A stretch of DNA of 64,000 bases from Candidatus Omnitrophota bacterium (GCA_020632575.1 JACKFH010000010.1:116726-180725), one strand, 5' to 3'; positions 17,924 to 27,533 are shown, numbered from the stretch's first letter. Made by a program: numbers and translations. Notes: generated from the letters alone by a model not told the origin.

Positions 17924-20560
17924 TCAACGACCCGGTCCCACACAATGCCAGTTCTTGAGAATAAGGAGCATGTCCTCCGCGTCCACGATCCCATCGCCAT
18001 TCACATCGACATAGGGATGGCTCGGATCGATCGTCGGAGCGGGCGTCTGTGTCATTGTCGGAGTCGCCGTGCTCGTTGACACATCCGGCGTTTGCGTTGC
18101 TGTCGGCGTTGACGTGGGGGTTCCTAACCCGAATTCAATCGGGCCGATGTCGACTTCACCGTCCTGGATACGAGGGTTGCCGAGATAATCAAAGGATGGC
18201 AGAAGAACTCCCGATGAAACTCCATGGTTGATCCATTCACCGCCCGCCGTCGGAGAGAAATCTCCGACTTCCGGGTTCACAAATTGGTTTGTTGACATCG
18301 CATTGCCGGTACAGTTTGTCAAAAGATTCAGGGCCGAAGCGTCCGATGCGACAATCTGACCATCCGAAAGAATCATCGCGCTGTTGAGGACATCGAAATA
18401 CCGATTGTTGCGAGCGCTGAAACTGTTCGTGTCCACATAGGACCCCATCACCTCCCCGAAGGCCGAGTTGATGATTTCGAGACTGTCCGAGGCGGGCTGG
18501 CTGGAGGCGTAGAAAGTGATCGCATATCCCTGGGGTTCCGTGTGATGGAGAAGCGCCGAGTTGACGATGCGACAAAGACCGCCCTCGAAGACAATCGCTC
18601 CGTCGTTGATGTTGGTGACATCGTAGAGGATGGAGTTAATCAACTCGCCGCCATTCCAGAACTTGACCGCGTTTCGTCCCGTTCCCTCGACATAAGTGTT
18701 GACCACCGCCACCTTCCAGGATTTGCAATCGATGCCGTCGTCGGCGATGTTGACGATCCGACAATGGTCCATGAGCGCGCCATAGCAGTTCACCAAGGCG
18801 ATGGCGTCAGCCGCGCTGTCCCCGGGCGCCGCGGGCGGGTTGATGATATTGACATGGTCGATCCTCATTCCCTTCACATTGGCGTAGACCTCATCACCCA
18901 CATTGATTCCCAGATCGACTCCCTCGATGGTGATATGGGAAAGAATCAAGTTCTCGATTTGATAGCGCTCCGTCGCGGGGTTCGCGAAAGTGGGGATGGC
19001 CCCCTCCGTCAGATAGTTCGTCTCCAAAAAGGCGGTCGCCCAATCCGAGCCCCCCCCACGTCGTTTGAAGTTGCGAGCGACCAGATTCTTAAGAGTGATG
19101 TTCCGGAGTGGCGGAGTGGCCAACTCGGAACCGAAAAAGAAAAGCGTCTGCCAACCCTCCAGAGTCAACCCATCGAAAGTGATGTTTTGGGAATCGCCAT
19201 AGAACTCGAAAGCGATCTGATCGCCCCAGTCATCGCTCGGGTTGTTCGGCCAATAGTAGGGGCGAAGGGTGACCGGCTCGTTCTGGTAATTCGTGACATA
19301 GAGATTGCCTCGGTTGATCGAAAGATATCGGTCCTCGGAACTTTCGTGATAATGGACGCCGCCGCGAAGGTAGATGGTCAGTGGCGTTTCGGGGTGGTCG
19401 TTCGCGTAGTTGATCGCGGCGTGCAGGTGTTCGAAAGGCTGATCGATCGAGGTCCCCAAGTTGGAGTCGCTGCCGCCATCCGCGGCTGTGGCGACATAGA
19501 CCGCGGCGACAGGGGGCGTGAAGAGATCCTCGGGGATATCGCCAGGAGCCAAGGATTCGCAGGCGTCCAGGATCGCGGAGAGTGTCACTTCCGATCCAGG
19601 CAATGACGTTGGGGTCGGAGTGGTTGTGGCCCCCTCCGCTGTTGGCGTGAGAGTCGTTGTCGGTGTGTGGGTCGGTCCCCCACTTGTCGGCGTCGCGGTC
19701 GAGGTGGCTGTGGGCGTTGTCGTTCCGGAGCCGCCATCCCAACCGGCAAGACGCGCCATCATCCACCAAAAGGCTCGCCCTTTCTGGAGACAGTTCAGGC
19801 AATGCGAATGAGCGCATTCCGTGCAACTTGGGCATTGTCCCGGGTGAGCCGCGCACCACTGATCGGCCCAGTTGCCGCCGTCATAGCCGCAATCATCGTG
19901 AGCGTGTTGATCGAAGAAATAGGCTCCATCCGGATCGTAACTTTCAATGTCGGCGAAATCGAAAAGGATTTTCCCGTTGGCCGCGCAGTAGGATCGAATT
20001 TGATTATTGCGGGCGCGGAGATTGCCCCAATCGTCCTCCTCGGGACTGGGTAGATGTCCCGTCATATAAACAAAGGTGACGGTCGGGAAATCGGTCTCCA
20101 ATTGGTTCATCGCATTAAGATAGGCGTTGATCCCTGGTTCAGTGTTGTCATACACGCCACCACACCAGGACCACATCACCATGTTTCGATCATTACCCGG
20201 CGAGTTGAGCTGGGTTCGTGTGGTGTCCACCCATGTCAAATCTCCCTCGTACCCGAGGTCCGCCCACAGAGTGTCATCATAGACGAGGGTGTCGCCGACG
20301 CCGTTCAGACTGTAGGTGAATGGATCGCCCGCCAGCATCTCCATACCTGTGGTGATCTGGCTTCCGTGAGAAGTGTGAGCAAACCAGATGCGGAACTGGG
20401 TTTTCGCGGTTTGGATATAAGAGGGTGGAACTTTCGAGAGGTCGGTGCAGGTATGGTCGATGAGGATTTGCGACCATGAGGGAGGTCCGAGACCGCAGAA
20501 GATGAAGATTGGAACAATCCAAAGCGAGAGAAATGATTTCCACCGGGAAAGAAGCACCAT
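17924..20560 (-). CDS. Large secreted protein: unknown Cys-rich domain, beta-helix, dockerin-like EF-hand
   Basis: The ATG at 20560 (MVLLSRWKSFLSLW) has a GGAAAGG upstream and opens on the signal peptide; a TTG would add ten residues. After it comes a 240-residue domain I know only as a recurrent uncharacterised module (DHTCTDLSKVPPSYIQTAK, IWFAHTSHGSQITTG), ending in a Cys-rich motif (GQCPSCTECAHSHCLNCL). A Thr-Pro linker leads to a pectate-lyase-like right-handed beta-helix (about 350-790; HVNIINPPAA, IADDGIDCKS). A second Thr-Pro linker precedes a dockerin-like EF-hand (DVNGDGIVDAEDMLLILKNW) at the end. About 878 residues. A carbohydrate-active or surface role is inferred. It ends convergent with the adhesin-like array, 31 bases away. 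Confidence 0.82.
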   Translation of the reverse strand: MVLLSRWKSFLSLWIVPIFIFCGLGPPSWSQILIDHTCTDLSKVPPSYIQTAKTQFRIWFAHTSHGSQITTGMEMLAGDPFTYSLNGVGDTLVYDDTLWADLGYEGDLTWVDTTRTQLNSPGNDRNMVMWSWCGGVYDNTEPGINAYLNAMNQLETDFPTVTFVYMTGHLPSPEEDDWGNLRARNNQIRSYCAANGKILFDFADIESYDPDGAYFFDQHAHDDCGYDGGNWADQWCAAHPGQCPSCTECAHSHCLNCLQKGRAFWWMMARLAGWDGGSGTTTPTATSTATPTSGGPTHTPTTTLTPTAEGATTTPTPTSLPGSEVTLSAILDACESLAPGDIPEDLFTPPVAAVYVATAADGGSDSNLGTSIDQPFEHLHAAINYANDHPETPLTIYLRGGVHYHESSEDRYLSINRGNLYVTNYQNEPVTLRPYYWPNNPSDDWGDQIAFEFYGDSQNITFDGLTLEGWQTLFFFGSELATPPLRNITLKNLVARNFKRRGGGSDWATAFLETNYLTEGAIPTFANPATERYQIENLILSHITIEGVDLGINVGDEVYANVKGMRIDHVNIINPPAAPGDSAADAIALVNCYGALMDHCRIVNIADDGIDCKSWKVAVVNTYVEGTGRNAVKFWNGGELINSILYDVTNINDGAIVFEGGLCRIVNSALLHHTEPQGYAITFYASSQPASDSLEIINSAFGEVMGSYVDTNSFSARNNRYFDVLNSAMILSDGQIVASDASALNLLTNCTGNAMSTNQFVNPEVGDFSPTAGGEWINHGVSSGVLLPSFDYLGNPRIQDGEVDIGPIEFGLGTPTSTPTATQTPDVSTSTATPTMTQTPAPTIDPSHPYVDVNGDGIVDAEDMLLILKNWHCVGPGR

Positions 20561-20612
20561 TTCGAACACCGCCTTTCCTGGCGAATTCAAAACGTCTGTG
20601 GCTCTTGGGCGG

Positions 20613-20645
20613 AGATTCGAGTCGCAAGGCTTGAAGCCTTCCTAG
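20613..20645. repeat. REP-like hairpin element with GAGTCG head
   Basis: GAGTCG is followed by AAGGCTTGAAGCCTT, a perfect seven-base stem around one G. The head is the same as in the compound repeat at 10243-10311, with a different hairpin. It lies in the spacer between two divergent secreted-protein genes. Confidence 0.45.
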
Positions 20646-20689
20646 TTTGGCCGTTGAAGCGACGATTATATCACTCCCCCCATTCCAGG

Positions 20690-20724
20690 AGTAGCATCGA
20701 AGGGCAAGGAATGAAATCCTAATG
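20690..20724. repeat. Degenerate REP-like element
   Basis: GCAAGGAATGAAATCCT matches the neighbouring element in the skeleton GCAAGG-TGAA-CCT, 45 to 50 bases downstream and in the same orientation, with a less perfect hairpin. Confidence 0.3.
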
Positions 20725-20782
20725 ATGCGGAAGAAACGGCTTTGGGCTATCATCTTTGTATGGGACGAGGAGGTTTGCGGAA

Positions 20783-21364
20783 ATGCGACCTAATGAAACG
20801 TCAAATCTATCAATTGTCATGTCGCTTTTATGTGGATGGGTCCTGCTGATGTCGAGCTTCGATTCTTGGGCATTCCAACCCCAATCCAACGGCAATGGAG
20901 TCCGCTGGGAATCCGCCAGTGCCGAAGCCTGGTCCGGAAGCTTCCAAACGAACGGCTCTGGGGCTGTCCTCCACGCGGCGGGGGCCTCAGGCACAAGTGT
21001 GGACACCGTGAACGGCAACGGAGTCACCGCCTATATCGGGCTTCTCGATCCCATCCTTCCAGGCGGGGGCGATACGCCGACCCCCACCGAGACCGAGATG
21101 GGACCCACGATGACGGAAACCCCCACAGTCACTCCAGGCGGGCCCACCTTCACGCCGACACCTTGTGTGGTCGCCATGAGCGACGAGGATTATGACCTCA
21201 ATGGGGATGGGTTTATCGATGCCAAGGATCTGATTGCGTTCATCGAGATTATTGACACGGGCGTGGGGAATCCCTTCGACCTGAATTGCGATGGCTTCAC
21301 CAATGAGGCGGATCTCATCCAGTTTTCGAAGGAATGGAAGATTGAACTCCCCTCTGGGCCTTAA
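20783..21364 (+). CDS. Small secreted protein with Thr-Pro linker and dockerin-like EF-hands
   Basis: The ATG at 20783 follows AGGAGG by nine bases. The 194-residue product has a signal peptide ending near DSWAF, a short Gly/Asn-rich section (SNGNGVRWESASAEAWSG), a Thr-Pro linker (TPTPTETEMGPTMTETPTVT) and a C-terminal pair of EF-hand-like loops (DLNGDGFIDAKDLIAFIEII and DLNCDGFTNEADLIQFSKEW) arranged like a dockerin type I domain. Whether a cohesin partner exists is unknown, and none is visible here. Such tails in this kind of bacterium may serve display or calcium stabilisation. Monocistronic. Confidence 0.75.
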   Translation: MRPNETSNLSIVMSLLCGWVLLMSSFDSWAFQPQSNGNGVRWESASAEAWSGSFQTNGSGAVLHAAGASGTSVDTVNGNGVTAYIGLLDPILPGGGDTPTPTETEMGPTMTETPTVTPGGPTFTPTPCVVAMSDEDYDLNGDGFIDAKDLIAFIEIIDTGVGNPFDLNCDGFTNEADLIQFSKEWKIELPSGP

Positions 21365-21518
21365 CCTAAGAATCCCGGATGTGTCTTTTTCATTCTGGCC
21401 ATTGACAAAATCTCGACTTGCCCCTCCATCTCAAGCGGAAGTATCATATCTGTGACCTGGAGGAACAATCCTGCCCTCCTCCATGAAATCGATTTCACAA
21501 AAAGGTGGCGCTCAAAAC

Positions 21519-23372
21519 ATGCGAAAACTAGCCCTGCTGATCATTATCGTTTTGCTCATTCCTTCCATGGCAATCGCGAAGGCCGATGTGAACGCGGTCA
21601 AAGGGGAATTGATTCAGATCCTCACGGAACTGACCCAACCCGCCTCGAAAAATCCCGATGAGGGCAAAGCCTGGAAACTGGTCCTCGATGGCGAGGTCAT
21701 GGGCAAGGCGGGGAACATCGCCGTTGCTTGGGATGGGAAGGGCCGTCACGCCATCTCGGCCAAGGTCAAGGGAATGCCCTCGGTTCAAGCCGCTTTCGGC
21801 GAGACCCAAAGTTGGGTTTACCTGCCTGAAAAGAACAAAGTCTTTGTCGCCTCCCATGACAAGTTCGAGGGACCGACCCTGCTCACGGAATGCAATTCCT
21901 GGACTGCGCTCGGCCCTTGGATTCAAGGTCTTCCCGGGGTGCTCATGTTTCTCCCCGTTCCCGATGACGTCACAGTCGACATGACGGATGAGGACGGCAT
22001 CCTGATCCAAAAGGATGAGGATATCGACCTTCGAATTCAGCGGTCCGAGGATGGAACAGTCGACATCGTTTCGGAGTCAAAAAAATACGGCGGGCGTTTG
22101 AGCTTCAAAGACTGGAAGCAAGTTCCGGTCGATTCCTTCGAAAAACTCCTCCAACTCCCCGATGCGAAAGAAAAGGAGTCGGTCGACATTGCCGATATGC
22201 GCGCCATGTTCAACACCATGATCGATTATGGCTCCGAGGCGCTCCTAACCCAGTTCAACAAGAAAATGGTCCCCGATCCGCTCGCTGGAGTCCGGAAGGA
22301 ACAAGGCGTTGGGGTGGTCCTTCTCAAAGGAACTCCGGAGGAGATGGGCAAGCAACACGGCACACTCCTCAAGGAGGCGATCCATTACAACATGCACCGA
22401 ACCTTGCATGGCGTCGGGTTCCTTTACACAGTCGAGTCGGGAGATTGGTTCCCCAAGAAAATGCTGGAGACCTGGAAGGCCCAGGAGAAATATGTTCCTG
22501 AAAGATACAAGCAAGAGATTGTGGCGATGGCTGACGCCTCGGGAATCTCGAGAGACTGGGCGCTATCCACCAATGTCTTCCCCGAACTTTTCCACTGTAG
22601 CGGCCTTGCGATGTGTGGCAAAGCGACCGAGGGCGGAGTTCTCTACCATGGTCGCGTTCTCGACTACATGACCCAGGTTGGCCTCCAAAACACAGCAGTC
22701 GTTAAGGTGTTCCAACCCGAGGGGCGGAACGCCTGGGCCGACATCGGTTACGCCGGAATGTGCAGTACAGTGACCGCGATGAACGATAAGGGTCTTGCGA
22801 TGGGTGAAATGGGTGGACGAGGAGAGGGTTACACCGATGGCATCCCGATGTCGATCATGATGCGTGAGATCATGGAACGGTTCGAAACCACGCAGGAGGC
22901 GCTCGATTGGATGGCCAAGACTCCTCGAACCTGCGAATACTTTTATGTCTTATCCGACGCCAAGACCAAACGGATGGCGGGGGTCGCTTCTTACGCCGCC
23001 GAACTCGCCAAGGAGAAGGGTGTCGAGGATCTTCAAATCATCAATCCTGGCGATTCGCACCCCCTGTTACCTCGCCCTTATGAGGATGCGGTCCTTATGT
23101 CCGCCGACAAGCGGTATCAATGTCTCGCCGACCGAGTCGGGGAAGTCTATGGGAAAGTCGACATGCAACAGGCGTGGAAACTCATGGATGGGGGCGTGGC
23201 GATGAAATCGAACCTCCACACCGCGCTCTTCGCCCCGGAAACGCTCGATTTCTGGGCGGCTCAAGCCGGCCCGAAAGGGGAACCGGCTTACACCCAGCCG
23301 ATCGCCAAATTCAATTTGAAAGATCTGCTGACCCCGCCCATGCAAACCTCAAACGCGGGCTTCAAATATTGA
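21519..23372 (+). CDS. Exported C45-type Ntn-hydrolase (acyltransferase-like peptidase)
   Basis: The C-terminal 350 residues match the C45/acyl-CoA:6-aminopenicillanate acyltransferase family: GTPEEMGKQHGTLLKEAI, the nucleophile region LFHCSGLAMCGKATEGGVLY with catalytic Cys near 360, then HGRVLDYM and MNDKGLAMGEMGGRGEG. Family enzymes self-cleave before the Cys and hydrolyse or transfer amide-linked acyl groups. A signal peptide (MRKLALLIIIVLLIPSMAIA) and a 240-residue beta-rich domain precede it, the latter vaguely lipoprotein-carrier-like (LVLDGEVMGKAGNIAVAWDG). The ATG at 21519 is chosen to begin at the signal peptide; an in-frame ATG at 21483 exists. Length about 617. The substrate is unknown. 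Confidence 0.82.
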   Translation: MRKLALLIIIVLLIPSMAIAKADVNAVKGELIQILTELTQPASKNPDEGKAWKLVLDGEVMGKAGNIAVAWDGKGRHAISAKVKGMPSVQAAFGETQSWVYLPEKNKVFVASHDKFEGPTLLTECNSWTALGPWIQGLPGVLMFLPVPDDVTVDMTDEDGILIQKDEDIDLRIQRSEDGTVDIVSESKKYGGRLSFKDWKQVPVDSFEKLLQLPDAKEKESVDIADMRAMFNTMIDYGSEALLTQFNKKMVPDPLAGVRKEQGVGVVLLKGTPEEMGKQHGTLLKEAIHYNMHRTLHGVGFLYTVESGDWFPKKMLETWKAQEKYVPERYKQEIVAMADASGISRDWALSTNVFPELFHCSGLAMCGKATEGGVLYHGRVLDYMTQVGLQNTAVVKVFQPEGRNAWADIGYAGMCSTVTAMNDKGLAMGEMGGRGEGYTDGIPMSIMMREIMERFETTQEALDWMAKTPRTCEYFYVLSDAKTKRMAGVASYAAELAKEKGVEDLQIINPGDSHPLLPRPYEDAVLMSADKRYQCLADRVGEVYGKVDMQQAWKLMDGGVAMKSNLHTALFAPETLDFWAAQAGPKGEPAYTQPIAKFNLKDLLTPPMQTSNAGFKY

Positions 23373-23436
23373 GCGAATCAAAACCTGGGGCGGATGAATC
23401 AGTCCTTCATCCGCCCCAGCAACTTCTTCGCGAACC

Positions 23437-25197
23437 TTATCTCCCCCACCTCTGAGAAAGCGGATTCTTGAGTTGCTCGCTTACTGTCTCGATGGTCTCG
23501 TACCTCTTGCCTTCCTCTCCCAGGTAAAAGGGAACGAAGGCTGAATCCTCCACATAGGTGGAACCGACATGAGCCGGTAGGATGGGGCCCCTCTGATAAT
23601 CGCTGAATGGGTAAACCCATCCCCGGGTGAAGTAGGTTACTGGAATGCTCCAGAAATGGTGATAGTAGATGTAATAAGCCTGGCGGTGAGTGGTCGCCTC
23701 TCCGCGAATCGGATTGAACGACAATGAGTTTTGAACGGACACCCCGACTCCGTAATCGTCGAGTTCGTTCGTCATCGCCAACCAACGGACATCCTGGTCG
23801 ACACGAGTCGCCCATTCATCCTGCCAGTTGGGCCCATGCGCCGTCCGGATTTGGTGGATCTCCCCGTTCCGTTCCCCCCACACAAAGTGGGTAATCAAAT
23901 GGGAATCCAAAACAAGTTCACCATTGCGGATTGCATTGGCGTTCAGGGGATCTCGGACCTCGGTGATCGTCTTCATCCCGACATAAGGGTTTGATGCGTA
24001 AAACGAGTAACTGACAGTGGCGTGGACTTGTGGGGTCCAATCTGGCATTCGCCCGCTGTTGGTCACCCGAAACAAGATCGGTCCGCGTGCCGACACAACT
24101 GTTTTTTCTGGCGGATCCCAGGCGAAGGTGTGCCCCCATTTGCCGTTGTCCGAAAAGGAATCCGGGTTCCAGTGAGCCGCCAGACTCAGTGAGTTCGTCA
24201 ACTTGGGTGCTGGGTCATCCTCACGCCCCTTCAGTTCGAAAGAGACGATCTGGCCGCATTTGTCATCGAGCTTGATCCGGTAAAAATCGTTCTCGACAAC
24301 CGCTCCCACAGGCGGTCCCTCAACGGTTAAGTCGGTCTTGGCCATCGGAGGCTCTGGAGCGTCGGGGTTGTCATAAACCAGTGCGAACACCTTGGACTCG
24401 TTGGCGGGAACCGAGGCGAGAAAGATGGCCGAGAGGGACTCGCTCGGGTGTTGGAGATAATTCTCGTTGGACGTGCCAGGCGGTGTCCCACCAAACGATT
24501 GCTCATCGAATGTTTGAAAGCCGACCGGTGTCAGGTCGCCCTCCTTCCCGACCTCGAAGACCCGTATCTCTTTCGCGAGGTCTCCGCAGTTTTCTTTCCG
24601 TACGGTGACCGAGAATTCGACCGGCTCGTTTTTTCGGTCCACCCCCACTTTCTCATGGAGAGCGAGCGACTGATACCTTCTCCAACTCTTGGGCCCGCCA
24701 CCTTTCTTCGGAGATCGAGCGGTGAATTCTTTTTTCACCTCCTTCGAATTTCCCTCTTCGTCCTGAGCGGTGATGTCCATTTCGACTTTGGTTTCCGTGT
24801 CGTTATGCCAGAGGGATCTCGCGACCACCACGACATTCTTGGCGTTCGGGCTATCCTTTGTGATCCAACCGCTCTGCACATGCGAGTAACCATCGACAAA
24901 CACATAGAAGGACTCACAATTCACGCCATTGACTCGGATCTCTTTGACTGTGGCGCTCTTCCCCTCATCCCAATCGCCTAGCGGAAGCACGATCTCGTAG
25001 TAGGGGTGTTCACTCGTGGGAAAATAGAAGGAGACCTCGTCCACCGAATTCGGATCGTATGGCGTGTCGTAAAGTACATTGCCATCTCCCACATCCCGTC
25101 CCTGCTCGGCAAAAACGACGTTCTCCGAGCTCCATGCGACAGGTGAAAGCATGCAAACCCATAGAATTAGAAGTGATACTCGATTGATTAGTCTCAT
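23437..25197 (-). CDS. Exported protein related to the adjacent large paralogue, possible carbohydrate enzyme
   Basis: The 586-residue protein has a signal peptide (MRLINRVSLLILWVCMLSPVAWS) and two beta-rich modules. The second half aligns by eye with the upstream gene's product: AHWNPDSFSDNGKWGHTFAWD, NAIRNGELVLDSHLITHFVW and YYHHFWSIPVTYFTRGWVYPF. A central segment LHEKVGVDRKNEPVEFSVTV resembles the opening of the RIFT-barrel domain of exo-rhamnogalacturonan-lyase-like proteins (PcRGLX/YetA type); this is a motif-level resemblance only. It overlaps the upstream gene by four bases (ATGA), so the two are translationally coupled. Enzymatic activity is inferred, not shown. Confidence 0.65.
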   Translation of the reverse strand: MRLINRVSLLILWVCMLSPVAWSSENVVFAEQGRDVGDGNVLYDTPYDPNSVDEVSFYFPTSEHPYYEIVLPLGDWDEGKSATVKEIRVNGVNCESFYVFVDGYSHVQSGWITKDSPNAKNVVVVARSLWHNDTETKVEMDITAQDEEGNSKEVKKEFTARSPKKGGGPKSWRRYQSLALHEKVGVDRKNEPVEFSVTVRKENCGDLAKEIRVFEVGKEGDLTPVGFQTFDEQSFGGTPPGTSNENYLQHPSESLSAIFLASVPANESKVFALVYDNPDAPEPPMAKTDLTVEGPPVGAVVENDFYRIKLDDKCGQIVSFELKGREDDPAPKLTNSLSLAAHWNPDSFSDNGKWGHTFAWDPPEKTVVSARGPILFRVTNSGRMPDWTPQVHATVSYSFYASNPYVGMKTITEVRDPLNANAIRNGELVLDSHLITHFVWGERNGEIHQIRTAHGPNWQDEWATRVDQDVRWLAMTNELDDYGVGVSVQNSLSFNPIRGEATTHRQAYYIYYHHFWSIPVTYFTRGWVYPFSDYQRGPILPAHVGSTYVEDSAFVPFYLGEEGKRYETIETVSEQLKNPLSQRWGR

Positions 25198-27389
25198 TTT
25201 TCCCCACCTTTCTGGCTGCCAGCGGCTCCTGCCACTCCTTCATTGAAGGGCATGGTCAAGAGCGGCATGATCCAATCTCTTGGGGTTCGATTGTCGGTCC
25301 CCATCCATTCGTGGACAAGCAACGGATGGCGAAGTCTTTTCTGGGTTTCCTCGATCGCTTGGAAGGGATCTTCATCACCCAATCGGAAGGGGACCCATGC
25401 GTTTTTCTCGTAGTAAAGGCTTCCCTTCCGAACCAGCATCATCCGGGTCAGGTTGTTCGTGCCGAAGGGATAGACGATCGGCCTCGACCAATAGATCCAG
25501 GGTCCATTTTGAACGTAGAAATAGGGCTGGGCCTCCGAGGGAAGATCCCCGTACTGATTGGTGTTGAGGTAATCCAGAATGATGGACGCGAAACCAACCT
25601 TTTTCTCACGATTGATGAAGGCCATCCATTCCACATTGGGCGGAATTTCCAAAGCATGGATCGGGTGTTCGCGCGAGCCCTCGATCTCCAGGCTCTCCAC
25701 CACTCCGAGAGAGTCCTTCCACACGAACTCGTTGAGAACCGCGTGATTGAACACGATCTCGCCATTCCGAAGCGCTTTCACAAAGATGTCCTTCATCACT
25801 TCGGTCAACGATTCCTGAATGATGTAGGGTTGTTCCGAAAAAAACTCGTAGGAAACATTCGCAGCCACATCGGTCATATGGGGAAGGGGAGCGTAAACCC
25901 GACGGCGGTGCATGACCGGGCCGCTAATCTCTTTAAGCTCCGGATTCTCCCAATCGCTGGCATGCACCCAAGGCGTGGGCGGGGCGTAGCAACCTGGATT
26001 CCAGTGGACAGCCCCGTTGGTTTCAAGTTTGTGTTCGAGCAAGACCGGGTCACCCTCACCTTTGAGGATCACTGTTTCGACCGCTCCACTGTTCGTGGCG
26101 AGGCCAATCTCATAATCGGCGGCGACGACGGTTTGCCCCAGGTTATCTCCGGGAGTCACTTTGATATCGGACTCGTAATCAATCGCTTCCGCGTTGGGGT
26201 TACCGTAGAGAACCTGATAAATCTTCTCTTCATACGGCAGGACATCCGCGGCAAAGACCAACTCGATGGTCGTGGTTGGATCGTAACGGTGAATGGGTTC
26301 TCCCGTTTCGCCATCCACATCCTTGAGCGCCATCACCTCTTTGTCGTTCCAGGTGGTCGCCGAGATCACCTGGCAGGGGGCGACGATGTACCCATCCTCT
26401 CCAGCCTCGGGGTGTGTCGGATCGTAGGCGACGACTCGCAGCTCCTTCGCTGGGTCAGTGATTGTGTCCTCGAAGACTCCGATGGTGGCGATGACAGGTT
26501 CGCCCTGCCGAATCATTCCCACGGTTTCATGGAGCGTCAGCGATATGAAATAAGGCCAGTCGGCATTCCAGTACCCCCCCTTGCCAGGCGCCTTACCCGT
26601 GGCTTTGAAACTCTTTTCGCCTTCCTCGGTCTGAAGAAAGACCTCGACCGTGTGGTCCGAGCTGTTCGTCCAATTACAGGCCACCAAGATCTGGGCAGCC
26701 AGACCGGGCTTGATTCGGAGTTTGTAATCCTCCTCCCGAACCTGCTCACGGCCCTTGTCCGTTTCCCGATAGCCCGATTGGAAGACCCGATAGTTCCGAT
26801 GCTCTTCGCCGTCGACAAGGACCTTTGTAACCGTCGCCGAAACAACCGCCGCCTCCGGGATGGAGAAATTAGCATGATGGTAGGGGTCCTCAATGGTGGG
26901 CTGCTGAAACCCGACGCTGGCGGCCATGCTTTCTTCTTTCGGACTGGTTCCCGCGACAGCGACCTCAACAGCCTCTCCCTGACCACTCTTGCCAGTCACC
27001 TTGACCTCGTATTCTTTGGCCAAGCGCCAGTCTCCCTCGAAAGAGACCGCGAAGTCCTCGATGCCGTGAACCCGATGATTGCCGTTGAAGATCCCGGCGT
27101 TCTCGACAATGAACTCATCCACCGGTTCGCCATTGAGTTCGACCTTTTCCACCTCAAACTCCGGAGCCGATCCCTTGGGGAAGGTGGCGGTCATGTCATA
27201 AAACCGGCTCGCTTTTTTGGACAGAGACTGGAAACTGAGTTCCTTCTCCTTGGCGGGCGCATCGGCTTCCAAGAACCCCGCGGGTCGCGGATGCCGATAA
27301 TCCAATCCATTGTCCGCGGCGAGTGTCGCTGGGATGTAGAGATTGGATAAGAATAAAAGGATGAAAAGAACTGGCTTAAGGGATTTCAT
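25194..27389 (-). CDS. Large exported protein, possible PcRGLX/YetA-like carbohydrate enzyme
   Basis: The 731-residue product carries a signal peptide (MKSLKPVLFILLFLSNLYIP...TLAAD), Ig-like beta domains, then LHETVGMIRQGEPVIATIGV, the typical start of PcRGLX-like RIFT barrels, and a C-terminal half shared with the next gene (AVHWNPGCYAPP, VKALRNGEIVFNHAVLNEFV, PWIYWSRPIVYPFG). The pair arose by duplication. Location is periplasmic or extracellular. A matching long open frame exists on the other strand but is a compositional shadow. The gene is divergent from photolyase across 144 bases. Confidence 0.68.
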   Translation of the reverse strand: MKSLKPVLFILLFLSNLYIPATLAADNGLDYRHPRPAGFLEADAPAKEKELSFQSLSKKASRFYDMTATFPKGSAPEFEVEKVELNGEPVDEFIVENAGIFNGNHRVHGIEDFAVSFEGDWRLAKEYEVKVTGKSGQGEAVEVAVAGTSPKEESMAASVGFQQPTIEDPYHHANFSIPEAAVVSATVTKVLVDGEEHRNYRVFQSGYRETDKGREQVREEDYKLRIKPGLAAQILVACNWTNSSDHTVEVFLQTEEGEKSFKATGKAPGKGGYWNADWPYFISLTLHETVGMIRQGEPVIATIGVFEDTITDPAKELRVVAYDPTHPEAGEDGYIVAPCQVISATTWNDKEVMALKDVDGETGEPIHRYDPTTTIELVFAADVLPYEEKIYQVLYGNPNAEAIDYESDIKVTPGDNLGQTVVAADYEIGLATNSGAVETVILKGEGDPVLLEHKLETNGAVHWNPGCYAPPTPWVHASDWENPELKEISGPVMHRRRVYAPLPHMTDVAANVSYEFFSEQPYIIQESLTEVMKDIFVKALRNGEIVFNHAVLNEFVWKDSLGVVESLEIEGSREHPIHALEIPPNVEWMAFINREKKVGFASIILDYLNTNQYGDLPSEAQPYFYVQNGPWIYWSRPIVYPFGTNNLTRMMLVRKGSLYYEKNAWVPFRLGDEDPFQAIEETQKRLRHPLLVHEWMGTDNRTPRDWIMPLLTMPFNEGVAGAAGSQKGGEK

Positions 27390-27533
27390 CGAAGAAGACC
27401 TCCTGAATATGGTTAAACCACTTTAGCAAACTGGATTGAGGGAGTCACCTCACGAAGTTAAGATCGTTTACTCTGTTTCTGGATCCATGTTGTACGTTGC
27501 ATTTGTTCTATTTGATTCCGGAGGCTGTTTTTT

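Noticed and set aside
18542..19606. Plus-strand open frame inside the beta-helix gene
   Set aside because: Same shadow effect; the minus-strand product has clear domains and linkers across the same span.
25311..27350. A 679-residue open frame on the plus strand opposite the large exported protein
   Set aside because: It is a codon-bias shadow. Its composition is unlike a folded protein, it has no ribosome binding site, and the minus-strand protein has a signal peptide, shared domains with its neighbour and a coupled start.
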